The notes beneath the pieces are model-generated. The model was not told where the DNA came from. It made no database searches and saw nothing but the letters and a program-made list of their open reading frames with translations. Source: Porphyromonadaceae bacterium UBA2720 (GTDB lineage Bacteria; Bacteroidota; Bacteroidia; Bacteroidales; Muribaculaceae). Taken from it: DNA of 55,989 nucleotides. A program made the position numbers and the translations under genes. Shown here in pieces: positions 35,858 through 44,406 of this stretch (position 1 is its first letter; every line of letters begins with the position of its first letter). The DNA is taken from the NCBI GenBank assembly GCA_002353885.1, contig DEKO01000026.1, positions 1-55,989 on the forward strand. Reading direction: 5' to 3'.

Positions 35858-38413
35858 GTGGAAAAGAAAACTTACACCTATGATGAGGCTTATCATGCCT
35901 CACTAGAGTATTTTAAAGGCGATGAGCTTGCTGCTCGTGTGTGGGCTACAAAGTACGCTCTGAAAGACTCGTTCGGTCACCTCTATGAGCTGACCCCCGA
36001 CGACATGCACCACCGCATCGCCAGCGAGATTGCTAGAATAGAGAAGAAGTATCCCAATCCCATGAGTGAAGAGAAGATTTTTAGTCTTCTCAAGAACTTC
36101 CGCTACATTGTTCCTCAAGGTAGCCCAATGGCTGGAATAGGCAATAATTTCCAAGTGGGATCGTTGAGCAACTGTTTTGTGATTGGTCTTGATGGACAGC
36201 CCGATTCCTATGGCGGCATTATCAAGATTGATGAGGAGCAGGTTCAACTCATGAAACGTCGTGGAGGCGTTGGACATGACTTGTCCCACATTCGCCCACA
36301 GGGTTCGCCTGTTAAGAACTCGGCATTGACCTCTACTGGTTTGGTGCCATTCATGGAACGTTACAGCAATTCCACTCGCGAGGTTGCTCAAGATGGTAGA
36401 CGTGGTGCATTGATGCTTACTGTTAGTATCAAGCATCCCGACAGCGAGTCATTTATTGATGCAAAGATGACCGAGGGTAAGGTTACTGGAGCCAATGTGT
36501 CGGTTCGCATCGACGATGCGTTTATGCAGGCTGCTGTTGATGGTACTGAGTATATTCAACAATATCCCATCAATTCTAAGGAACCACTCTACACTAAGAA
36601 AATCGATGCCAGCAAATTGTGGAATAAAATTGTTCACAATGCATGGAAGAGTGCTGAACCTGGTGTTCTCTTTTGGGATACTATAACACGTGAAGCGGTC
36701 CCCGATTGCTATGCCGACCTTGGATTCCAAACCATTTCTACCAATCCCTGTGGAGAGATACCACTTTGTCCTTATGATAGCTGCCGCCTGATAGCTGTGA
36801 ACCTTTATAGCTATGTGGTAAATCCATTCACTAAGGATGCTTACTTCGACTTCGACCTTTTCAAGGAACATATTGGCTATACCCAGCGCATGATGGATGA
36901 TATTATCGACCTTGAGATGGAGAAGATTGAGGCTATACTCAAAAAAATCAAGTCGGATCCTGAAACTGAAGAGGTGAAGCAAACAGAGCTTAACTTGTGG
37001 ACAAAGATTAGAAACAAAACGCTTAAGGGCCGTCGCACTGGCGTGGGAACTACTGCCGAGGGTGACATGATAGCTGCTATGGGATTAACCTATGGTACTG
37101 ATGAGGCTACAGAGTTCTCGGTTAAGGTTCATCGCGCTTTGGCACTTGCTGCTTATGGCTCGTCGGTTAATATGGCTCGCGAGCGTGGCGCATTTGAGAT
37201 TTATGATTCCAAGCGCGAGGAGAATAATCCATTCATTGGTCGCATCCGCGAGGCTGATCCTGAGCTTTATGAGCAAATGGTGAAATATGGTCGTCGCAAT
37301 ATTGCTTGCTTGACCATTGCACCCACTGGAACAACAAGTATTTTGACCCAAACAACCTCAGGTATTGAGCCTGTATTCTTGCCTGTATACAAGCGTCGTC
37401 GCAAGGTTAATCCTAGCGACAAGGACGTGCGCGTCGACTATGTAGACGAGAGTGGCGATTCGTTCGAGGAATACATCGTTTATCACCACAAGTTCATTAC
37501 ATGGATGCAGACCAATGGCATTGAAGTGCGTCACGACTACACACAAGAGCAAATCGAGGACCTGGTTAAGCGTTCTCCTTATTATAAGGCAACAAGCAAC
37601 GATGTGGACTGGCTCAACAAGGTGCGCATGCAGGGTGCTGTGCAAAAGTGGGTTGATCACAGCATTAGCGTTACCATTAACTTGCCTAACGATATCAGTG
37701 AGGAAATGGTGGGCAAGCTCTATGTCGAGGCTTGGCGTTCAGGGTGCAAGGGTTGCACAGTGTATCGTGATGGCTCGCGCAGTGGCGTTCTCATTTCTCT
37801 AGCAGGAGATGGCAAGAATAAAAAGAAAGAGGAAAAGAAACCGCTATATATGGCCGAGGAAGAGCACATTCTCAAACGCCCCATCGAGCTTGAGGCCGAT
37901 GTAGTTCGTTTCCAGAACAACAAGGAGAAGTGGATTGCCTTCATCGGATTGATTGACGGACGCCCCTACGAGATCTTCACCGGTATTGCCGATGACGACG
38001 AGGGCATCTTCTGCCCCAAGTCGGTCAATAAGGGCAAGATTATCAAGGCAACCGACGAGAATGGTGTCAAGCGCTATGACTTCCAGTTCATCAACAAGCG
38101 CGGCTTCAAGACCACCATTGAGGGATTGAGCGAGAAGTTCAACCCCGAGTTCTGGAACTATGCCAAGCTCATCTCGGGCGTCTTGCGCTATGGCATGCCC
38201 ATCGAGCAGGTGCTCAAGCTTGTGGCCAGCCTCGAACTCGACAACAAGTCGATCAACACCTGGAAGATGGGTGTCGAGCGTGCCCTCAAGAAGTACCTGC
38301 CCAACGGCACCGCCGCCAACGGCCAGACCTGCCCCAACTGTGGCCAGGAGACGCTCGTCTACCAGGAGGGATGCCTCATCTGCACCAACTGTGGCACCTC
38401 GCGCTGCGGTTAA
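35858..38413 (+). CDS. nrdJ: Adenosylcobalamin-dependent (class II) ribonucleotide reductase
   Basis: 851 residues. The start is a GTG at 35858 (MEKKTYTYDEAYHAS); no ATG fits. Class II features: the substrate-site Cys in GSLSNCFVIG, the radical Cys in NPCGEIPLCPYDSCRL, DGRRGALMLTVSIKHPD, and PTGTTSILTQTTSGIEPVF for the phosphate loop. The C-terminus has a Cys-rich zinc-ribbon-like part (CPNCG, CTNCGTSRCG) whose last cysteines may re-reduce the active site. It makes deoxyribonucleotides from diphosphates with B12, without oxygen. Codon use changes from mixed to strongly G/C-ending at about 37,860, inside the gene. A strong terminator follows. Confidence 0.95.
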   Translation: MEKKTYTYDEAYHASLEYFKGDELAARVWATKYALKDSFGHLYELTPDDMHHRIASEIARIEKKYPNPMSEEKIFSLLKNFRYIVPQGSPMAGIGNNFQVGSLSNCFVIGLDGQPDSYGGIIKIDEEQVQLMKRRGGVGHDLSHIRPQGSPVKNSALTSTGLVPFMERYSNSTREVAQDGRRGALMLTVSIKHPDSESFIDAKMTEGKVTGANVSVRIDDAFMQAAVDGTEYIQQYPINSKEPLYTKKIDASKLWNKIVHNAWKSAEPGVLFWDTITREAVPDCYADLGFQTISTNPCGEIPLCPYDSCRLIAVNLYSYVVNPFTKDAYFDFDLFKEHIGYTQRMMDDIIDLEMEKIEAILKKIKSDPETEEVKQTELNLWTKIRNKTLKGRRTGVGTTAEGDMIAAMGLTYGTDEATEFSVKVHRALALAAYGSSVNMARERGAFEIYDSKREENNPFIGRIREADPELYEQMVKYGRRNIACLTIAPTGTTSILTQTTSGIEPVFLPVYKRRRKVNPSDKDVRVDYVDESGDSFEEYIVYHHKFITWMQTNGIEVRHDYTQEQIEDLVKRSPYYKATSNDVDWLNKVRMQGAVQKWVDHSISVTINLPNDISEEMVGKLYVEAWRSGCKGCTVYRDGSRSGVLISLAGDGKNKKKEEKKPLYMAEEEHILKRPIELEADVVRFQNNKEKWIAFIGLIDGRPYEIFTGIADDDEGIFCPKSVNKGKIIKATDENGVKRYDFQFINKRGFKTTIEGLSEKFNPEFWNYAKLISGVLRYGMPIEQVLKLVASLELDNKSINTWKMGVERALKKYLPNGTAANGQTCPNCGQETLVYQEGCLICTNCGTSRCG

Positions 38414-38436
38414 TCTCCGACATGATCAAACAACTA

Positions 38437-38470
38437 CAGCCACCCGCTTCACCGCGGGTGGCTGTTTTCA
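38437..38470 (+). terminator. Terminator after nrdJ
   Basis: Perfect 11-bp GC-rich stem (CAGCCACCCGC with GCGGGTGGCTG), 6-base loop, then TTTT. Confidence 0.85.
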
Positions 38471-38523
38471 CTCACTGTCATCTATGTCGCAGTCTCAAAT
38501 GGGCATGAGGATTTGGTGACGTG

Positions 38524-39546
38524 CTAGATATGGAGGTTGGCGATGGTGTGGGCTATTGCGTTCAGCTCTTCGCACTGCCACCGCTTGATGGCACGCTGGT
38601 CGGTGTGGTGCTCCCACGGCGCGAGCAGCAGCAAGCGACCCTCGGCACAGGCGTCAAACAGCCGCCCACCCGGTTTGGCGAACTCGCCAAAGCCGTTCTC
38701 CAGCAGCAAGATCACGCGGTGGTCGGCCTCGAACGCCGCCCGCGTCACCGCCTTCTCGCCAGGGCTGATCGACGGGGTGACCAGCACCGCGCCCTGCTCA
38801 CACAGCCGCAGCATCCGCGACACTTCCTGCTCGACAGCCGCTTCGGTGAGCGACCGCGAGCAGCGCACCTGCACAATCTGTGGCCATTCCAGCAAAAACA
38901 AGTTACCCAGCGCGTCCATCTCGCGACCTGCCACCGTCAGGTGGCGCCGCACCCTGAACAAGTCGGGCTGCTCGCGCTTCATGGCCAAGCGGCGCGGGTT
39001 GTCGTGCACATAGTCAATCATCTTTTGCAGTTGGCCCTCGCGCCACACGATCATGTCGTGGTAGCCCTCGCTCCACAGACGCTGAGAATGGCTCGGCCGA
39101 ACCGAGCCACACACAACCCCACTCCCCTCCACCTCTGCCTGTGTAGCAGGCAGGTTGGTGGGCTGCGTGGTGGGTTGTGTGGGCCGCGGTTTTGCCGCGG
39201 TCAGTAGCTCCCGCATCGCGCGCGTGGTGCCATACTTGAACCCCGCCACCACCTGCCCCAGGTGGCGCGGCAGCTCCCGCTCCACAAACACAATCACATG
39301 CACATGGTCAGGCATCACCTGCTGGGCCAGCACCTGCAGCTCAGGGTAATAGCCCGGCAGGCCCACGAGCGACCGCTCCACCTCCTGCCCTAGCGGCGAC
39401 AGCTCCACCGCCGCCACGCCGTCGCTCACCTTGAGCGAGCCCAGCAGCGGTCGCCGCCCCTCTACCGTCATGGTAAGCATGTAGATGCGGCGGCTGCGGT
39501 AGTCATGGTGAAAGCACCGTCGGTGCATCTTGTTCTTTCCTTCCAT
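38524..39546 (-). CDS. REP-associated tyrosine transposase (IS200-like) fused to a DprA/LOG-like domain
   Basis: 340 residues from the ATG at 39546 (MEGKNKMHRR); ATGs at 39597 and 39624 are possible, but the longest would start inside or before the -7 box. Residues about 8-200 are a Y1 HUH transposase: RIYMLTMTVEGRRPLLG, the HUH metal motif MPDHVHVIVFV, and the Tyr region YHDMIVWREGQLQKMIDYVHDNPRR (parts of it). As usual for RAYT proteins, there are no IS inverted repeats around it. The last 120 residues form a second domain (QGAVLVTPSISPGEKAVTRAAF, HRVILLLENGF, GRLLLLAPWEHH) that looks like a Rossmann nucleotide- or DNA-binding fold of the DprA/LOG type; this is inferred by pattern. The middle holds a Pro/Thr-rich linker (about 120-145). 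Confidence 0.82.
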   Translation of the reverse strand: MEGKNKMHRRCFHHDYRSRRIYMLTMTVEGRRPLLGSLKVSDGVAAVELSPLGQEVERSLVGLPGYYPELQVLAQQVMPDHVHVIVFVERELPRHLGQVVAGFKYGTTRAMRELLTAAKPRPTQPTTQPTNLPATQAEVEGSGVVCGSVRPSHSQRLWSEGYHDMIVWREGQLQKMIDYVHDNPRRLAMKREQPDLFRVRRHLTVAGREMDALGNLFLLEWPQIVQVRCSRSLTEAAVEQEVSRMLRLCEQGAVLVTPSISPGEKAVTRAAFEADHRVILLLENGFGEFAKPGGRLFDACAEGRLLLLAPWEHHTDQRAIKRWQCEELNAIAHTIANLHI

Positions 39547-39605
39547 TGGCCATAATTTGTCATGTGGCTCACGGTTTTGCTGTGAGCAAAAAATCATTTC
39601 TGCCA

Positions 39606-39613
39606 CAAAATTA
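39606..39613 (-). promoter_or_regulatory. -7 element of transposase gene
   Basis: TAATTTTG on the minus strand. Its position between the candidate starts at 39624 and 39597 rules out the first. No proper -33 partner. Confidence 0.4.
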
Positions 39614-39925
39614 CAAAAAATCACTCATTTTCTTGCCATTTTCAAATAAAATGACGAACTTTGCAAAATAGTCGGAATCTCACCAGTAGAGGCCGGTTAC
39701 CGATAGACATAGTGTTAAAGCATTGACTCTGATTCTAACTATCTGAAATCGCCAAATTGCAGAAGCACCTAGAGTAAAAGTTAATGCTCACGCCGTTTAG
39801 GCGTGGGCTTGACTCGTTGAAGGTGCGAGGTGTTTGGCGATACCTAGATAGCGTAGACGAAGTTTGGTCCACGCTTTTTCAAGTTCAGTATTGATGTAAT
39901 TTTGTTTCTCATAAACCAAAAATCT
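39614..39925. other. Intergenic region between divergent transposase and protease genes
   Basis: About 310 bases without a gene. It holds the transposase upstream region, a hairpin at 39789-39805 and a TAATTTTG -7 box at 39897-39904 for the protease (22 bases before its ATG). Nothing else was recognised. Confidence 0.5.
39789..39805. repeat. Small hairpin, possible REP element
   Basis: CACGCC, loop GTTTA, GGCGTG; pairing extends outward with one mismatch (GC/GC). A short GC-rich hairpin near a RAYT gene is what a cognate REP looks like, but only one copy of this form was seen in the window. Confidence 0.35.
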
Positions 39926-42900
39926 ATGAAAAGGAAATCCATTATCACTTTGTTGCTGCTGGTGTGCCTGGCCTTGCCTGCCCTGGCCCAGATGGTGAGC
40001 AACAACAATGACGATGAGGTGAACAAGGTGGACCAAAGCGCCACCAAGGCCTACCGTCCTGGCGAGGTCATCGTCAAGTTCAAGGAGGCCTCGCGCGTCA
40101 AGATGCGCAGCAACGCCAAGGGCAAGTTCGCCACGGCGGGTGTCTCGCAGGTCGACCAAGTGTTCAACCTGCTGGGGGTCAGCGAGGCCGACCAACTGAT
40201 GCCGCTCACGGGCAAGCAGGTGTCGCGCCGCAAGATGCGCTCCTATAGCGGTGACGAGGTCAAGGATCGCGACATGAGCGGACTGTTCCGCCTGCGCATG
40301 AGTGCCACCGCTGCCACCACGGTCGAGCAGGCTGTGGCCGAACTCAAGAAACTCGACGAGGTCGAGTATGCCGAGCCTAACTACCTCGTGTTTGCCATGG
40401 CCGACAATAGTGCAGTCTACACCGCCGAGCCGCTCTATGACCAGCAGTGGGGACCCGCAGCCATCAACCTGCCGCAACTCTGGGACATGCCGCTGCTCGA
40501 GGATGCCAAGCGTCCCATCATCGCCATCCTCGACACGGGCATCGACATCGAGCACCCCGACCTGGCAGCCAACATCTGGACCAACGCCGCCGAGGCCAGT
40601 GGTGCCGAGGGCGAGGACGATGACAACAACGGCTTTGCCGACGATGTGCATGGCTGGGACTTCATCAACCAGACCGCCAAGATAGCCGATTACAATGGTC
40701 ACGGCACCCACTGTGCGGGCATCGCTGCCGCCGTGGGCAACAACGGCATCGGCATCGCCGGTGCCAACCCCGATGCCTACATCATGCCCATCACCATCAT
40801 GCAGAGCGATGGAACCGGCGATGTCGCCACCATTATTAAGGGCATCGACTACGCCACCGCCAACGGTGCCGAGTTCCTCTCGATGTCCTTCGGTGGATAC
40901 GCTTATAGTATAGCAGAAGAGCAAGCATTGGCAAAAGCATACTCCAAAGCGACACTTGTGGCTGCTGCAGGTAATGATGGAGTGTCTATTTATTATTCTC
41001 CATGGTTCACTGGTACACCAGATTACATTGCACATTTTTTCCTGCTGCTTTTACATTTGTGCTGGGTGTAGAGGCTGCAACCGAGGGTGGCATAGCTGGT
41101 TTCAGTAACTTTGACAGTGATGGCCCCATCTATAGCAGTTTTGGTGAAGAACAATTGTATAACTACGAACTTCGTGCCCCGGGCGTTAACATCTACAGCA
41201 CCTATCCCAAAGGGCGCTACAAAGCCATGAACGGCACCTCAATGGCATGCCCACTGGCGGCTGGCGCCATCTCGCGACTGATGCAGTGCAAGAGTTTTGA
41301 GTACCAAGTCATCAACCGCGAAATTCTCTTCGGCGACCTCATTCATGGTGCCAACCAGCAGACGGGCATCATGGATGTGCTGGCAGCCTATAACATCAAG
41401 GATGAGGACCGAGTGCCCACCCTGTGGCTGGTTTCTACCGAACTCAACGACGAGGCCGAGGGTGACGGCGATTTACGCCCCGATGCTGGGGAAATTATCG
41501 ACCTGTGGCCCACCGTCCGTAACGACTGGGGCAATGCCACCAACATCAAATGCCACCTCGAAATGGGTGACGAACTCGAAGATGCATCGCTCATCGAAAT
41601 CATCACCAACGATGTCGATTTCGGCAAGAACCTCAGTGGTTATGGAAAAGCCAAGAGCGACAATCCAATCCGCTTTAAGGTGGCAGACAATTGCCCTGAC
41701 AACCGACACATCAAACTGAAACTTGTTGTCACTTGTGATAACGTTACGGAACCAATGGTGCAAGACTTTGTCATCGTGGTAGAGAACGGCATCGAACTGG
41801 GTGGTGTCATCAACGAGGACATGACCCTCTACCCCGACAAGCACTACATCGTCACCAAGAGCATCGCCATTCCGCAAGGCAAGACCCTCACCATCATGCC
41901 CGGCACAAGATTGGAGTTTTACCCTAGCTGCTACATCCAGAGCGATGGCAAACTCATCGCTAACGGCAAGCCCGACTCCCTGATTGTGTTCACCACTCAC
42001 AACCGAGCCGATTATTGGGGCGGCATCCGCTCGCATGATGGTTATGATTTCTATCACTATGTGAATGACAACGTATATATCTATACCAACGCGGACACCA
42101 CGCTGTTCACCCTCTCACCTACCGATGCCACCCCCATCAAGTTGGAAGGGTTTAACTCTGGCAGATGGTACTACTTCCCCAATGGTTGGCAAGGCAAAAC
42201 AGGCTGGTCTCTATGGGAATATCTGAATGACTTCCACAAGGAGTTGTGTGGTTATAATAATTATATCTGGATGAATGGCAGGCAGGACTTAATGACCGAC
42301 CCTGACTTTATCACCCCGCCCATGCTGCAAATGCTCAGCGAGTGGCGCGACTCGGTTGCCGCCTATGCTTCCTATCCCACTAATCGGAGCGAAGAGTTCC
42401 CGAATGGTCGTGAATTGAACGTTTCCCTTGCTCACGAGAAGTTTGTCATTTCAGACAACCCCTGTGACACTCTTTCCTACTGTGTTATAGAGAAAATGAG
42501 TGGAGGCAATTGGGGAAATTTTCGACCTCATATAAAGGATTGTGTTGTAAATGTGAATGGTTCTTGTGAATATTTATTGAATAGCTATTGTGGCTTTGAT
42601 GGTATCCGCAATAATTTCGTGAATTCCTCTATCTACCTTTATGGAGAAGGAAAGGGGGAATACACACTGCGCTACAGCAATTTTGTCAATTTCAAGAATA
42701 CTGTTGGCATCTCCGGAAATTGGCTCTATTCGCAACTGCCGAGCAGCAACCTGATTCAGAGCGGAACAACATGGGATGAATGGGATGACATGAATCAAAT
42801 GTACATTCAAAAGTTTTTCATGATAGGTCGCGACAATGGCATCACCACCGACCATGCCGAGTGGCCGTCGTGGCTGGGCACGGGCAAGGAGGAGATAATC

Positions 42901-44325
42901 CGACCATACGTCTACGACTCGAAGAACCCAATGGTGGACTGCTTTACCACCATCGACCTGAGCAATATGCCCACACGACCCATCCGCGAGGCTCATGGCA
43001 TCGTGTGGAAAGTGGTGGTGGACGGCTATGATGCTCAGGATGAGTTTGATATGCTACCGCCGCTGGGTGTGGGCCGCCACAAGTTTGAGGTGTACTACAA
43101 CCGCGACGATATGGACACCACGTTCACCCCATCATTATCGATGGGCGTGAGGCCACCCTATACACAGATTGGCATCAGTGATGGTGGCTACTGGAGCATT
43201 AAGGATGGTGTGAGTGTCTATACTGCCTTCTTAAACATCACGGGCCGCTTGCAAGCCGACGGACTCAACCGCATCAAGGTCACAGGCGGCAAGGACTACG
43301 ACCACTTTGACATTCCTGATGAGTACTGGCGCTTCAATGTGCTGGTGCAGGCTGCCGGGTCGATGGCGACAGGCTTTGCTGCCGAGGCCGGGCTGGGTTC
43401 GGTGAAGTTGACCTGGAACAATGAGAACAACGACTTTGAGGACGCGATGGGCTTCAATGTCTACCGCTTCCAGTTGGGCGAGGAGAACGACACCATCAAC
43501 CGTGTGCGCCTCAACGAGATGATTCTGGATCTTGACACTGACCACTTCACCGACTACGAGGTGACGCCGGGCGAGACCTACTGTTATTACTATAAGGTGT
43601 TATCGACCGACCTCAAGGAGTATGACATCAGCAATGTGGTGGCTGCCACACCGCTGACCTCGATGCTGGGCGATGCCAATGCCAGTGGCGATGTCGATGT
43701 GGCCGATGTCATCACCACGGTGAACTATGCCGCGGGCATGGATCCGAAACCGTTCCTCTTTGAGGCTGCTGATGTGAACGTGGACGAGGAGATTGACATC
43801 CTCGACGTGATTGGCATCATCAAGATCATCACCCACCCGAACTCCGCCGCTACCGCCAGCGTGGAGGCCGTCGCCGAGTACTCGGTGGAGGACGGTATCG
43901 TCTATGTCGACTGCCCCGTTGACCTGGCCGGTGTGCAGCTCATGCTCACCGCCGACCGCGAGGCCACCATCACCGCCACCGAGGCCCTCAACGGCTTTGA
44001 GCAGGTGGGTGCCTGGATGGACGAGACCAGCTACCTGTTCATGGCCTACAACATGGCCGGCCGTGTCATCCCCGCCGGCCGCCACGCCATCCTGAACATC
44101 GCCGATGCCGGCATCACCGACATCCGCCTGAGCGACAAGGACGGCCACAACATCCTGGCCGTGCCCGCCGTGCCCACGGTGATTGACCATATCGCCGCCG
44201 ACCAGCAGGTGCGCCGCGGCGTGTACGACCTGATGGGCCGCAAGGTGGCCAACGACGCCTCGTCGCTGCCTCGCCTGCAGCCCGGCATCTACATCGTCAA
44301 CGGCCCGAAGGTCGTCGTGAAGTGA
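39926..44325 (+). pseudogene. Large secreted subtilase (S8), frameshifted; dockerin and type 9-like sorting tail
   Basis: One gene in two frames. Frame 1 runs 39926-41071: signal peptide (to about residue 21, LPALAQ), pro-domain (YRPGEVIVKFKEAS), catalytic Asp203 (AILDTGID) and His259 (NGHGTHCAGI), and ends YIAHFF followed by an unrelated 10-residue tail. Frame 2 is open to 44325 and continues PAAFTFVLGVEAAT, then the catalytic Ser (TCA at 41239-41241, MNGTSMACP), a beta-helix-like region (GKTLTIMPGTRLEFYP), a fibronectin-like domain (GSVKLTWNN), a dockerin-like pair (DANASGDVDVAD; DVNVDEEIDILD) and a C-terminal sorting-type tail (YDLMGRKV, LQPGIYIVNG). The switch is in T TTT TTC at 41031-41037 region, consistent with one lost T, a sequencing error, or -1 slippage. 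Without the shift the product lacks Ser and is inactive. Confidence 0.85.
41030..41037 (+). other. Frameshift site in T run of protease gene
   Basis: Six T after ACA, then CC (six T at about 41035-41040 by line position). In frame 1 the codons are CAT TTT TTC CTG; moving back one base after TTC gives CCT GCT GCT, which restores the conserved subtilase frame. T TTT TTC has the X XXY YYZ form of known -1 slippery sites. Confidence 0.6.
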
Positions 44326-44340
44326 GGGGCCTCACCCCCA

Positions 44341-44368
44341 TACCCCCTCTCCGGAGGGAGAGGGGGTA
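44341..44368. repeat. 12-bp perfect hairpin, REP-like, between protease and cohesin-like gene
   Basis: TACCCCCTCTCC (44341-44352), loop GGAG, GGAGAGGGGGTA (44357-44368). It shares the CCCTCTCC/GGAGAGGG core with the two repeats at 44424-44529 and lies just after the protease stop; it could also end transcription. Confidence 0.6.
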
Positions 44369-44406
44369 GAGCATAACAACCATTTCAACCAAAAGAAAGA
44401 ACAATC

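Noticed and set aside
38524..39624. Complete insertion sequence
   Set aside because: No terminal inverted repeats, target duplication or second ORF were seen; the protein type (RAYT) normally lacks these.
39797..41035. 412-codon open frame on the minus strand
   Set aside because: Antisense to the first part of the subtilase; low-complexity Val/Gly/His-rich translation with no domain.
41002..41070. ATG at 41002 as start of a separate 1107-residue protein
   Set aside because: The first 20 or so codons are out-of-frame reading of the upstream protease; real homology starts at the T run, so this is the second half of a split gene.
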